Shown one piece after another: positions 1 through 13,100 of a DNA stretch of 64,000 bases (its first letter is position 1; every line of letters begins with the position of its first letter). The stretch covers positions 62,001 to 126,000 of the forward strand of contig NW_019774081.1 of the NCBI RefSeq assembly GCF_001039355.2, read 5' to 3'. This stretch comes from Lingula anatina (taxonomy: Eukaryota > Brachiopoda > Lingulata > Lingulida > Lingulidae). The position numbers and the translations under genes are program-made. The notes beneath the pieces were generated by a model. The model was given only the letters and a program-made list of their open reading frames with translations. It did no database searches and was not told the origin of the DNA.

Positions 1-1130
1 AACTGTGTCCTGTCTTATGAAAACGTCTCAACCCCACCCCATCCACACCCACCATTGCTCCAAATATTTGTATGGTGTTGCTTCATGTACCATATCAATG
101 CCATTATGACAGAAAGGCCCATCTTTTCACATAAAGAACTCCCCTTTGAAATTGTATGCTGGCCACAGACCTTATTCATTTTCACATTTTTTTTTTAATT
201 CTACTATTTTCATAAAACTGTCCTTTTTATTTATTTCTTTTTACATTGAAATATAACTTGATCACCTTTGTTGGTAATTGCTTCCGTTGAGTTCGTTGTT
301 TCAAATTTTCAAGTAGAATTCTCTCTACTTAAAATCTTGAATTGACTGTTGAACTTGTACTGTTAAAAAACAGCCAAAATTATGTATCTTTTTATTCATT
401 TGTTAGATTGACCTCTGACCACATAATGGCCCTGGGACCTGGCTCATATCAACTAGATCAGATAAAAAAGACTTTGTTCTCATTACTAAACAGTTTATTT
501 ATCAGCAAAAGACCAAAACTGTTTTTGACATATTGCAATAATTGTATCAAAAGGCAATTGTAGATGGTATCTATATTTATTGTTTGGTATCATGCAAATC
601 TACTGGCTTTTCAGATATTATCACTTGTTTCCAGTTTAGTAGAGCAGTAGTAGTGCACTTGCAGGTCTTGGTGTCCATTGACACTGAACCAGGATGAGTC
701 TGACTGACACAGGTTTGTGTTTATAGCTAAAGATGGATTGAAGGCTGCTTTAATGTTAGCTTACATTGTATCTTTGGGCCATGATAAAGACATAATGTTG
801 AACTAGAAATGGTGAAGCTATTTGTGTGTAGGTGTGTGGTGTAGGTGCTTCTACATAATGGTTCACTAGAGGTCAATCAAGCACAGAAAATTTTGCAACA
901 ATCAAGCAATTTTTTTCACTTGAAAAACTGTTGCAGAGCAATCAACCCTCCTGCTGTGGCAACTAAAATAAATCTTACTAATAATAATTCCTTTAGCCTG
1001 GTTAGGTAAACCCCAAAATTCGATTTATTTACTCTGCAGAGCAGTTCTGAAAGTGAAAAAAGAAGTAAGCTAAGAAGTAAGATGGGAAAAGCAAACACGG
1101 TGTAGACCTCCATCAAGACCACCCAATTCT

Positions 1131-1215
1131 CTGTATTAATTAATTATATGATTTTTAAATAAATTATATTATAATCAATTTATGAATTGATTAATTAATC
1201 AATATATAATTGAAT
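1131..1215. repeat. AT-only rich patch with short inverted repeats
   Basis: The stretch is built from ATTAATTAATTATA-type words and their complements (TTAATTAAT near 1136 and GATTAATTAATC near 1189), so it can fold on itself. It is simple low-complexity DNA; no function is visible. Confidence 0.4.
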
Positions 1216-4200
1216 TGCTTATTAAATAATCACCACCAAAATTTGCCCCTTTCTGAACTACCCCGAAAAGTTCATCAAAATCTCATTTTGCATAATGTTG
1301 CTAAAAGACCAACAGCCTTAGTAAATAGTGACACCATAATCCCCTGGTCCCCTCTCAACAGTTTTTGAAAATTTCCTCAAAATCTGAACACAACATTTTG
1401 CAAATTGTTACTAACACATAAACAAACAAAACAGACTAACAAAAAGAACCAAAATCATAACATCTGTTGTAAAGGTAAAAGTTAAAAATATTGTTATGAG
1501 GGGCCTTTGCTGTTGGTTTTAGTGGATCACCAAATGGGAATGTCACCATTAGTAATCACTCAACATTTTGTATTATTTTATTAATTTATATAATTTCTTA
1601 CTGTTTTCTATTGAGTGGGTGGATCCAACATTATTTCACAGCTGTTACATAGAGTTCATTGAAGTCAAGTGGTGTGTGTCAAGTGAAAGTGTTGCCCTAA
1701 TCTATAAGAACACAAAATTATGTTGCATCCTATTATTTGAATGCCAACAGGTGTCTACAAATTGCAAGGTCAGTCTGCTTTCTTTGTAGATTTGTTTCCT
1801 TGGTATCCTTTTAAAGACTTGTCAGCACATTCTGCTCGCACCTGATACATAGACTGACACATATTTAGTGATATCATTAATATTCATGGAAAAGAAATGT
1901 TGAAAAAAAAACTGATCCTAATATAAGCAGCATCAAGATTTGGAGAAAAATGCAGATTTGCTTGCAAAATGAATGCCTTCAGATATATATGAAATGTAAT
2001 TATTAAAAAATGCATACTAGTATTTGCATGTGAAATGGAATTTTTAGAATTACGCAATAAATGTAAATATAATACAACCTTTGTTTACTAATGTTTATTC
2101 AATTATTTGAAGTAGGAGCTTTATCTAGATAATCACACGGCAATAATGTAAGTTAAGTATAGGCAAATAAGTGGTTCACAGTCTTTATTTCATTTGAAAA
2201 GAATCAGCATCAGTTCTTTTACATAGAAATTGAATGAAATTGGGTTATTTTCAAATTGAATGGTGTACCGATGTATAAAAGTAAGTTTCTTCCATGCAAG
2301 ATAAGTGCATTTTTATTTAGATTACTGTCTTTTAAAAATGTATTAACAGGATATTGACATAAAACTCCTTTAGGATTAGATGTGCAATGTTTGTCATTAT
2401 TTTAAGTTAAGAGGAAAACTCTTGTTCTATAAATATGCTCGCTCAATTATTTTATCAGTAAAATGAATCTTTGAAAATATTGTTCAGTCATGGGCAAATT
2501 GTAATAAATATATTATAGGAATTTATTGTGTACCACCCATATAATAACAATTTATTTTCTATCTAACATCAAAGAGTATATGCTATTTTTATTTAAAAGT
2601 CATGGGTAATTCATATTTGTGGGTCCTTTTCCTCAAATTGCACATAAATGCACTAGATGCTACTTTTGTTTCTCCTTTTGCAGAAAGTGACGGGGCTCCA
2701 AAAAAGGAAATTGATCATATTCATTAAAAGAATACATATCTGATAACACCTTAGTCTGCCAGTGGAGGAATAGAAATTGTATAATCCACAAGTGCAATTC
2801 ATTTTTTCTTGATTAATCAAATCATCATATCCTGTCACAAAACACCAATCTTATGCCTCGCCCAATTATCTGTACATAAAACTTTCATCATTTTGAGCAG
2901 TTGTGTGGAAACAATTGCCATTTGTTATCCAGTGACTCGTGACAATAGGTTATTAATATTGGTCGCAATTTGGCCTGGCTAGGACAGATAGAAAAGAGAA
3001 GTCATACAGGAAATATCTTTAGGAAGAGGACCTTTGTATCTAGAATTTTGTAAGTAATAGACCCTTTTATTTCATTTTTGTTGTTTTTACCAATCCCACT
3101 GTTATTTATAATTCTTTTTGACAACAATGAACTAAGATTATGTCTTTTTAAAAGAAACTGTCCAAAAATGTGAATATTTTTTTATTGTAGTAGTTTAAAC
3201 AAATTGGCTGATGTGCTTTACACAGTAAGTTGTAGACTCTGTGAAAGGCCAGTTTGAAAAGTTAGACATTCTGATTAAGTAGTGAAAGTTTATTATCTAT
3301 ATCTATAGATACATGCAATTTAACTTTAATTTAAATGGTAACAGTTGGCGGGGATGTAGCCTGGCAAATTTAATTCTCTTCTTATGTATTTAAAGTCACT
3401 TGTTTTTTTCCCTTTAATCTGTGAATGTGGACTGATGCAGCTGTTTAGTTCAAATGTCCTTGAGGGCCTATGTGTGTGTGTAATTTTATGTAATGTTCAG
3501 CCATTTAGAGGAGCTTCTAAAGGCACACCTGGAATTGTTTTATGTGGTAGAGCAAAGGTATGCAAGAACGTGTTCTGTCTATAGCTCATTTAGATGACAA
3601 GTCATGAAACACTGGCTCAGATGTTAGAGTTAGGCTCTTTTCCCTCAAATTTTGTCTGCAAATTAGATAGATTTTGAGATATGCTTAACCCTCTCAATTT
3701 ATAGATTGAATTTTATTTTAAATAGATGTGATTTGTTATAAAGAATGAATCTTCTTGTTACCAATTTAGGATGAGAGTTGGGTTGGCTATACATCAAGGC
3801 TTTGTATTACATGGTTCTTCCCTAGAATTTTTATGCACAGTTGTGAATAAGGCATTTTTTCACAATTAAAGTTGTCTAACAGCTATGTGAAGAACCGCTT
3901 GCACAAAATATGAAAGCTCAAGTTTTTATATGTTTGGGTTTTATAAAAGATGTCAATGATGTAAGCAGAAACCTCCCTTTAATATTGCCCTTCAGAGATA
4001 AGTTCATGTAATCCAAAGTTACTGTGGTATGCCATGGAAATATGAAACACATGAAGCATGATTAGTAATGTTTTAGGATAGACAGTTTGCAAGGCAAGCC
4101 CAGTAAGCAGAGTTTTTTTTAGTACATCAGAATGTTTATTGTCATTTAAATCATTTTTATGGGAAGATTACTTTGCCAATGCTGTATGTTTATTCTGTCA

Positions 4201-4987
4201 AATAGTTGAAAGCTATGAAAAATATACTTTAACTTGTGTTTTAAATTGGTTTGCTATGTAGACAGCACTATCAAATACAGTAATATATTTTTTTTAATTT
4301 TAAAGATATTGATACAGTAATGACTCACTATTTTCAGTATGAAAAAAATTATCAAATGCTCTGATCCATAATTTTATAACCACAAAATTGTATTTCTGTA
4401 TAGCATTTATAGTGCTTTAATACCTAGAATAAAACTATAGAGTAGCCTGCTTTTTAATTTTGTTGTTACCATTCAATAGAGATATTTTGATTTTAAGAAA
4501 TTATGACCGAAAAAAAAGTACAGTATCTGTAAAACATAATTCCCCCCCCCCATTGGATAGATCGAGTAATTACTGTACTTTCAAGTATTTTAAGTATCAT
4601 TAAAATGATATTGAATTGATCAGGAACATCAGTGTTGTGGACTATATGGACCTTATTCTTATTTTTGGAGACAAACCTTGTTAATAATCAACGTAAAATG
4701 ACAGATTGCCACCATAAGGTGAAGCTTTAACTGTTGTCAGTAACAAGTGTTGAAACAGTTTGAGAATAAAGATAGTGTTCCATGGTTGTATTGTGTATGG
4801 AACAACTGTGATACGAATCCTTAATGTAATATCTGCTGTGATAGCATAATCTCATCTTAAAGAACAGTGATAGTCAGTTATTAGGACAGTCAGAGTACCT
4901 TTGAGGTCCTTCTCAATTTTTTAAAGTATAAGTGCACTTCTCAGACCTGTAGTGTGGGGGAGGGGGGTTGAGGGTTCGATTAAACCA

Positions 4988-5082
4988 CCTTTTCACCGAG
5001 AAAAGGTCCATTCGAAGTAAAATTTGATCTAGGTATACAAAGATTTTATGGTAAAAGGTCCACTTTTTCAAAAATAGACCCC
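4988..5082. repeat. Dispersed repeat, copy A
   Basis: This segment aligns by eye with 33214-33312 in the same orientation. Shared words include GTC(C/T)ATTC, AAATTTG(A/G)TCTA and TTATGGTA(A/G)AAGGT or its near match, over roughly 95 bases. Read on the minus strand, both copies are open in corresponding frames and give similar peptides (TFYHKIFVYLDQI here, TFYHETFMYLDQI in copy B). It lies just after a G-rich stretch (4955-4977). It is probably a fragment of an interspersed element; the family is not known to me. Confidence 0.6.
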
Positions 5083-5691
5083 TGACTGATAGTTTCAACA
5101 AGAAAGTCTTCCTGCATAGCATTTTTAGTTTCCTAATAATTCATGGGTTCAATATACAAAAATTATGTCTGCCTATGATTGAACCAATTTTTCAATACTC
5201 TTTCCTTATGTTTGCTGATAGATGATGATTTATGTTAAAGGAAAGGAGAATAGGTCTTTCAAACAACAGGGTGCAGATCTAAATTGTGTTAAAATATATC
5301 ACACAACAGCAGACAGCATATTCACAGCTTGTGACTGGCTGTACAACACTGAGAACATAGGTAATGAGTGCTTGAAAACAAGAAAGGTAATTTTTAATGT
5401 GAGAAATATCTGGGATTTGCTTTTTATATATAGTATGTAATCATACAGTAGGATACACTAAAGAGGTGATAATGGTGTTAATGTGAAGTTGATCCTTATG
5501 TAGTATTTTTATATGAAATTAAACAAAATGACAAAATTTTGAAATGTACTTCCTAAACAGTTGAATGAATATCATAATAGACAGAAATGATCAAAAGATG
5601 TGAGCTTAAATATGGTCTTCTTGATATATTGTTTAACCAGAATACATATAATTCTCAATTTTCATCAATTTGTAATATTTTTCAGTCATCA

Positions 5692-6014
5692 NNNNNNNNN
5701 NNNNNNNNNNNNNNNNNNNNNNNNNNNNNNNNNNNNNNNNNNNNNNNNNNNNNNNNNNNNNNNNNNNNNNNNNNNNNNNNNNNNNNNNNNNNNNNNNNNN
5801 NNNNNNNNNNNNNNNNNNNNNNNNNNNNNNNNNNNNNNNNNNNNNNNNNNNNNNNNNNNNNNNNNNNNNNNNNNNNNNNNNNNNNNNNNNNNNNNNNNNN
5901 NNNNNNNNNNNNNNNNNNNNNNNNNNNNNNNNNNNNNNNNNNNNNNNNNNNNNNNNNNNNNNNNNNNNNNNNNNNNNNNNNNNNNNNNNNNNNNNNNNNN
6001 NNNNNNNNNNNNNN
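5692..6014. other. Assembly gap (323 N)
   Basis: A run of N is followed directly by 26 A (6015-6040), so the gap abuts a homopolymer. ORFs that cross it are meaningless. Confidence 0.99.
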
Positions 6015-6814
6015 AAAAAAAAAAAAAAAAAAAAAAAAAACTGTAGCAAATGCAACTTTTAGATCACTTGTAAATTTTTGTTGATCCAAAGCAAATCCAT
6101 TAACATATTTAGCCAGTAAAAATTAGCTTTGATCTACTCTATTCATGGCTTGAGCCAGAATTCTAATTTTTTATAAGGAACTCACCTTAAGTATTTTAAA
6201 CATGGCATATTTAAGACATGTATGTAGTGCTAATCAATCACAAAACTGTTGCTGCATATCCATCTTTTGCTTTAAGTGAGAGATCTATTTTTTCATTCAA
6301 CATCGCAACATAAGAAGCCATGAGTTTTATTTGAAAGTAAAGTATTTATATTTGAAATTTTATGCGAGGTAACTCAACTTAGACCCATCATACATGATGA
6401 GTTAAGGAAGAGGTAAAGAAGCATAAAACTTAATGGCAGTTAGGACTTGAGAAGTGAAGAGATTACTTCAGTGATTTATTCATTGATATTTGCATACATC
6501 TTAGGGTACTAGATTTACTTGAGTAAGTTTGGCAAAGTTTCTATTTACTGATAGCATTTTCAGTTGGCTGAAGGGTCAAGTAGGAGCTAAAGTAGGGTCA
6601 AGTAACTAGCATTTACTTTTGTTTTGTGTCTTTATATTCTTCAGATTATAAACATTTTTGCTGACATATATTTACCTGATGCTCGCTAAGTAGATTGCTT
6701 TAGGAATATGAATATATAATAGTGACATAGTTACGGTTATTTATAAATAGGGTTAAAGAAGTCTGTTTTATGTCTCTGTATCACATGTATATTAATTTGC
6801 ATATGCAGAAGTAG

Positions 6815-7117
6815 CTACTAGTATTCACATTAAAGAGAAGGAGAAAGTTGAGCAAATCAAGCAAGAATAACAAGGAAGAAGTTAAAATAGGGAAACATGT
6901 TACCCAGTCTGATGTAAGTGCTGAAGTTATTGAAACAAAAACTAAGATGAGACTACATTTGTTGAAGAAAATTAAATTTGATGAAGAAATATTGGTAGAG
7001 AGATCAAAGGAAGAGCTCCTGCATGTGAGCAAGCTGATCTCTTCTATCAGGGGGTTCTTTTATGAAAGATGCTATAAGACAGGAACATATTCTTTCATGA
7101 ATAACACCTCATATTAA
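6815..7117 (+). other. Lysine-rich open stretch, possible decayed exon or retrocopy
   Basis: The frame is open from just after a TAG at 6812 to a TAA at 7115-7117 and encodes a charged Lys/Glu-rich peptide (for example KNNKEEVKIGKHVTQSD and KKIKFDEEILVERSKEE), more protein-like than nearby frames. It has no ATG near its start. A second frame over 6811-6870 also gives a Lys/Glu-rich peptide (KEKEKVEQIKQE) ending in a stop, as expected if one indel had split an older reading frame. I do not recognise the protein. It could be a pseudogene fragment, an exon of an unrelated gene, or chance in purine-rich DNA. Confidence 0.25.
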
Positions 7118-7764
7118 TAATATATATATTTATAATTATTGTTTATATTAAAAAGGTTTTGTTTTAATTGAGATATACATTACTGCTTGAAAAGATTTGG
7201 GTTATTGTTCTTTGGATAGGATTGTGCACACAGTCTCTCAGTTAAATATATTCCAGCAGATTATATGTATAAGTGAAACAATCTCAATGCCGTAGTTATT
7301 CTACCTTTCTTTAAAGATGTTAGTTTTAGGTTTGAAGAGAAATAGGTTGCATCATTAACATAATGAAACAGAAATTCCAACTTAGCACAGGTCTGAATGA
7401 GTGAGATTTGCCTTATTCACTGTGAAGTTAGCCTACACATCAGCATCATGATGGCATAGTTTCCTTATCGTCTGCTTGCCTGGATTGATAAGATTTGACA
7501 ATTATCATATTCAGTCCATAGTAGGCATATATTTTTTAGATATGCATCACTGTTTGAGGACAAGCAAAACATAGAAGCCAATGGTGTAATTTAAAGAAGT
7601 GCAGTTGCAAAAGACTTCATGCAGGTAACTTTTTACTGAGCAGGGAATAAATAGACTATATCAGACTTGTAGAACATCTGCTGTCAGTGTGAGCATGTGA
7701 CAGCCACTTGTGTTCTGACATTATGGATGACAATACAATAAGTCTATTTTTATATTTTTTACAG

Positions 7765-7948
7765 GGGAGCACTAGCACTGATGAGGACAGTCTGACAGCA
7801 GCCTCCGTGGAAGGAAGCCATATGGAGGATAATAAAGTATTTGAGCCCACTGATGATGAGGGGGTGGAGGAAGAAGAAGAGGAGGAGGAAGATGAAGAAG
7901 ATCTAAATCTCAGGTTTTTGATAGGAGAAGAGACTGAAGAAGAGACAG
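7765..7948 (+). CDS. Exon 1 of visible chain: acidic N-terminal segment before the DH domain
   Basis: The acceptor is a T-rich tract followed by ACAG, with the exon starting at GGG (7765). It ends at ACAG|GTAGGC (donor at 7949). It encodes residues 1-61 of the visible chain plus one base of codon 62. The peptide begins GSTSTDEDSLTAASVEG and includes an unbroken Glu/Asp run (EEEEEEEEDEEDLNLRF near residues 33-50). No domain is recognisable; it is probably a disordered linker at the N-terminal edge of the DH domain. The exon starts in phase 0. In-frame ATGs lie just upstream at 7708 and 7723, inside the presumed intron, so a start there is possible in an unspliced form, but the acceptor points to a true upstream exon. 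Confidence 0.7.
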
Positions 7949-8551
7949 GTAGGCTGGTAGCTAACTGTTTCTACAAACCCATCTTTGAAGATAGTTTCCA
8001 AGCTGTGCGAGACTGATGTAGATTTGTGGACCCTCAATAGTTAAATGCAATATTGTATTTTGCAAGCACTGATGACACAATTGACATATAAGTATGTTAT
8101 GTTATGTATATTTCCTTTTTGTTTTGAAGTATATTCTCTTATCTGTGTTCAGATAGATAGAATTCGGTATGAAAATATAAGATGGTCGACAACAACAATT
8201 AGCAGCATTGTCAGTTTTGTGTGTGAATCATGTGAAATGTCATTTCTAAGAAAAACAACAACTGCAACTCCTGATTCGGTTTCTTTTTGAGGTTATATAT
8301 GTTATATAGAACAGGAGGATATGTAGAAGTGTGAACAGGCACATGTATTTATACAAGCAGAGAGAAACTGTTAATTCATGTAGCTGGAAGACTGACATAG
8401 ATGGGATATGCTAAACATATGCTTTTATTAAGGAAGAGAGTTTGGTACTGTAGTGTGTATGGTTAATGTTGTTATTAAAAGAAAACTGCAGGTCTGCAAT
8501 CAATGCATGTTCTGAAATATTCTCTTGATTTTTCTTGTATTTGGTTTTCAG
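7949..8551. other. Intron 1
   Basis: A 603-base intron with GTAGGC donor and TTTTCAG acceptor. The acceptor is a CAGCAG tandem (8549-8554). Nothing else is recognised in it. Confidence 0.7.
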
Positions 8552-8651
8552 CAGACCACCGCTACCAGACAGTGTATAACTTACTGCAAAGTGAGCGCAT
8601 CTACCAGCTCGCACTGAAAAGCATCTTTGAAGTATATGCTGAACCTCTCAG
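8552..8651 (+). CDS. Exon 2: DH domain conserved region 1
   Basis: It encodes residues 62-94 and two bases of codon 95 (ends CTCAG|GTACCA). The peptide HRYQTVYNLLQSERIYQLAL reads as DH conserved region 1, the helix that in RhoGEFs contacts switch 1 of the GTPase. The family pattern is ELLxTExxYVxxL, and Glu76 in SERIY sits at the conserved Glu. The EVYAEPL that follows is the usual end of this helix. The acceptor is ambiguous: exon start 8552 gives EETADHRYQ, start 8555 gives EETDHRYQ, both in frame. Confidence 0.85.
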
Positions 8652-10017
8652 GTACCAAGCAAGTATAGGCAGCACCATATAGGGCCACAAACTCAGTGTT
8701 TAAGTTAATATTTGTTCTTGGCCAGTACTTTTAAAATGCTATTTATAAGTTATTGTAAAAAGAACTTCTTAATCATAAACTTTTTATTGGAAATACTTTG
8801 ATTGAAATATTGGGTGTGGTTACAAATATTTATAAGGCAGTATTAAATATGAACACTTTTTTTATTGCTTTTTGATCAAAATGCTGCCTTGCTCTAAAGG
8901 TTACATCTATATACCATCTGTATAAATACCATTTGAAGATAATAGATTCACATTAGAGACATTTACAAACTCCATGTTTTCTTGTCACAGGTGTTATATG
9001 ATTGCCACTTCACAGCTTCTTGTCTGAGCTCAATCCATGTCAAGTTGTAACTATAAACACTTGAGGCAGCTAAAAAACTTTATTGCATGCCATTTTGCAA
9101 AAGGCAAACATAAGGTTTATTTCGGATTTAAAGTTCACAGAGATGGTGTTATAGAAGAAATTGTACAATGTTCATAGTATTCATGTTTTTTTTGTTTTTT
9201 TTTTGTAGAAAATATACATCATGAATTATAGAATGGTCATTTTAGGACCATTTTCTCACTTTGGTTTAATCTGAATGAACAGTAGAATGCATTCTTTGCA
9301 TCTTCCCCTCACAGAGGGTAGCTGCCCAGTATTTCTTTACTTATAAAGCAGGTATTGTGTCTTTTAGCATTGACACAGGCGATTTTAAACAGAAATTATA
9401 AGATTTAAGATGATGGAAATTCTGACCATAAGCAGGCCATTTTAAAGAAAGACATCTGGAAACAGTTACCTCTGCTCTGGCTGTTTTCTGACATGAACAG
9501 TGTGCAGCACATCTAAATTATGATTGCCTCAAATATGTGTTTAATACACCTGACACAGTGATGTTCAGACCTATAAATACTTTATTTGTTTTATTGCTGA
9601 GCTTGGGTGGATAATAGATCATTCGTCCAAGTGCTGAGTTAAAGCTGGCACTCAATTTTGAACAGAATGTGATAGGTGTTCATTGCTGCAGCACATCCAA
9701 ACACAACTGCTAATTTTTCTTTTGAAAACCTGAAAGGGGTCTGTCTATGGATATAAATTGTGCATAGAAAAGGAAGGTGATTTTTAGATTGATGTTATCT
9801 AATATTTGCTTTATTACAGTGAATATACTTACATAACACTTATAAAAGAATCAACTTTAAACCAATTTTGTACCACCAAATGCTTTGATTAAATTTTGTG
9901 TGGCAATTTTGTTAGGTTTTGTCAAGAAGAATTTGTAATTAGATTATATAACAATCATTTTTTGCATCATGGTGTTTCAGTTCATATGTATATTTTCAAT
10001 GTCATTTTGTGTTTTAG
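8652..10017. other. Intron 2
   Basis: 1366 bases between GTACCA and GTTTTAG. AT-rich with short T runs; no gene, RNA or clear repeat recognised. Confidence 0.7.
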
Positions 10018-10108
10018 AAAATTTACATCTCAAAGCAGAGAAGATCATATTCTGTTGTTTAGTGGTGCTGAGGCCCTGCTGTCTCTGTCTTCCATGCTCA
10101 CTCTTCGG
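10018..10108 (+). CDS. Exon 3: DH domain, start of conserved region 2
   Basis: Entered with two carried bases (AG+A gives Arg95), it encodes residues 95-125 (RKFTSQSREDHILLFSGAEA, then LLSLSSMLTLR) and ends at CTTCGG|GTAAGT in phase 0. The LLFSGAEALLSLSSMLTL part fits the DH pattern IFGNIEEILxxHxxLL, the helix leading into region 2. The joined reading frame continues straight into LEHTLELW of exon 4 with no family residues missing. Confidence 0.85.
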
Positions 10109-13100
10109 GTAAGTTGTTAAATTTATTTTATATTTTTATTATTTTAAATACTTTTACAATATCATAAAGCAGGACTAATACCCATACCATATTCTTCTTG
10201 TCCTTATACTTTGTGTTTGCTTCTTTGCTGATGCTTCTTTACCATAAGTTTGACTGTCTTTGAAACCAGTTCAGAATATTAGATAATCAAATTGCAGAAA
10301 GGTAATAATTGGCCATAAAGAAAAAGTTGATGCTAGTTGTGAAGAGAAGTGTTATCTCAATTCTTGACTTTTGCCATAAGTCAGAGAAATGCAGTCTACT
10401 TACCATGGCAATAAACACTTAATCAATACAAGATGAGGATTTCAAAGCTAGTGAAGTACCAAGGAATTTTTATTTATGATAAATAGCTACCACGATGCCA
10501 GATGTGCCCCCTAGCCCTCCTCCGAATCATCCTGTCTCCAAGCAGTATGATGGGAGAGCAACACTTCCTATGTCCTTAACCCAGTGCAAGATACATAAAA
10601 AAGGAATTTAATCAGTTTAATCGGTCACCTAAGTGGAGGATGATTTTGTCTTGGTGTTGATTCTCTAGAAAGGCTAATCTCCTCACTCTTGAAATTGGTT
10701 CTGGCTTTATTCCCTGCATAATAGAAAAAGTGTGAGATCTCCTTAGATCTGGTAATAAATGAGTTTGATGAATGCCTACCCACTTCTTACAAACGGTATG
10801 TTTTTATAGCAAGTTCTGTATCACTGTGCATATAAAGGTGGTATTAAAGTCTGAGCCATTATTATCTGGATTGCTGAAGCAGGCAGGTGAACAGAAGTAA
10901 GTCCTTCAGTTCTGTTTAAATGTTGGGGTGGGGACATGTAAGCATGCTTCTTGTAAGTGATATCTAAGAATTATGAAGATATCTGCAATCAATCCAAGTC
11001 CACATTTACTCAGAGATGTCTGGAATATTTCTATCACAATTTGAGGCAGGCATAGAGTTGAAATCATTTGTAGTCAAAATTTGAAACACAGCATTTATCA
11101 TCTTGAAGCATCTTACTTTGAAATCTGGAATTTAGAAAACCTTTTAAATTGAATTTAAAATGGGCTTTCTTCTGTCATGCAAGTTCATTATAGGGTTCAC
11201 AAAAGCTCGTTTATCTATATAAAGATTGACAGGAAGTATTTTTTCACAATAAAACCCAGTTCATATTACAGTTCTTTGCTTGTTCGTTTGATCATGTGAT
11301 ATGTTGAAAATCACACCACTATGGCCACACAAATGATGCCCTAGCTTCATTGAGAAATAAGAAATCAGCATTCCAGCTTCGTTTCAGGAGGTAAAGAGAA
11401 GCTGGCACTAGCCTCAAGCTTGTTACACAATACAATGGAAAAAAGTCATAGGGTTCCACATAATCTGATCTCCCATATTTGCTTTGGAATTAAAAGCACA
11501 GGAAAGCAATGTGGCAGAAAATCTCATTCAAAGAGTTACGCGCTTGCCAAATAAAAAAGATTCGCTCTTCCTTGACATTGTGGTTGCGCTGTCGTTTGAT
11601 CAAAGATTGAGACGTGATTTGCTGTTTTGATGGGCAGATTGTTGTGGGAGTCGGAATTATTGGAAGTATGCATTGAGTTGAGAATAGAATTTGGGAAAGG
11701 CACGGGTAGCAGTGTCGTTTTATTCAGTCTCACTGTAGTCAATCTGGATGTACATACATGAAAGTCACCATGGGTTTTACAATATGCTGCAGCTAGTGGA
11801 ATTTGCTCTCCAGAATGGAGTTTATTCATAGATAATAGGTGGGTTACAGTAGGTTTTTCAAAAATTTATTTATTTTGCCTTTGAACATTTTTAGATTGTG
11901 CTGCATATAAAGGCATCATGAAAGTCTCAAAGAATTAAGTGCCATCCATGAATGTAGGAAAGAAGTTAGGAATGAATTGTGCTGCTTCAGGGTCAATTGA
12001 TAAATTATTTTCTTAGATATCATTTAACCAAATAAAGATAAGCTGCAGTTCTTGTTTTTAAAATTGAATGTAGATCCCCCACCTGGGATTCGGATATCAG
12101 TTTTTTTTTCAATTAAATTGAAAATATTTATAAATAGGCCAATTTCTTTAGGCACAGATAAGAATAATTAATATATATTTATCAGGTAGCAATAAATAGA
12201 TGGTTTTCATGTAAAACCACTGTTGCTGTGCATAATTTATATATTTTTCAAAATATACCAGATATCTTTGATCTGGCATTTCTTTTTTAAACTTGTGATA
12301 AACTTGTTTCAATAAGGTTTCATTATCTCACATTTTCCAGCCTGGAGTTGTATGTTGGCTAGCATTCTGTTGGCTTAAATGTCATCATTATAGGGTTTTC
12401 AAATTGAAATGAAGCTTACATTTTATAGATTCCTTTGTGAACAGACAAATTGTACAGTTTTGTCCCATGCTGTGTCTATGTAAGTGAAAATGTTCATCCC
12501 ACAGTATTCTTTTCTTATCTATATGGTTTATAATGGTTTGACATAGAAATAAACCTTTCACAACTACTTGACCATAAATCCTATCTCTTACATAAAAAAT
12601 GAATAGGCAGTCATGAGGAGGACCAATTATAGTTACCAAATACATTTTCCTATGTGCTCGACCAATTTTCCCTAATGACCCCTATTTTTCTAATGTATGG
12701 ACAAGTTAAGTAATAGGTCTTGGTTGAAGCTTGTGACAGTGCCCCAGTGATATAATTGAAAGAGAAAAATGTGCTTGTACCATGAAAAAGAGTGTACGAA
12801 TGTGAGAGAAAAGAATGGTATTTTGTTGAGAATGTGAAGGGGATGAAGTGAGGCATTTTGGTTAATGTGTGTTCATGTACATAGTTACTGGACAGAGGTA
12901 TTTAAAGGAGATATGTTCGTCATCGTCTAGAGAAAGAAAACTGAAAAGGAAAAAAGAAAATTGTATACCTAATTTATAAGCCATAGATCCCAGCACAAGG
13001 CAGGTATGCAAGGTAAAGCATAATCTTCTGAAACTAAGAGGGTCTGCAGCAGTGAAACCAGAGTCTAATCCAGGCAAAATGAGAGTGGAGATTAGATTGA

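Larger units (their letters stand above)
1..7764. other. Upstream region or 5' intron, no recognised gene
   Basis: This AT-rich stretch lies before the first recognisable exon. No ORF here resembles a known protein, and I see no convincing exon that joins in phase 0 to the exon at 7765. It contains an almost pure A/T patch near 1131-1215, a 10-C run at 4542-4551, one copy of a dispersed repeat (4988-5082), an assembly gap, and a lysine-rich open stretch (6815-7117). It may be an intron of the same gene, because the exon at 7765 has a normal splice acceptor and so needs an upstream exon. Confidence 0.5.

Noticed and set aside
5222-5440. 72-codon ORF that might be an upstream exon
   Set aside because: No good acceptor, no recognisable motif, and no phase-0 donor that would join it to the exon at 7765.
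5587-6089. Four ORFs of 135-165 codons
   Set aside because: They run through the N gap and poly-A; they are artefacts.
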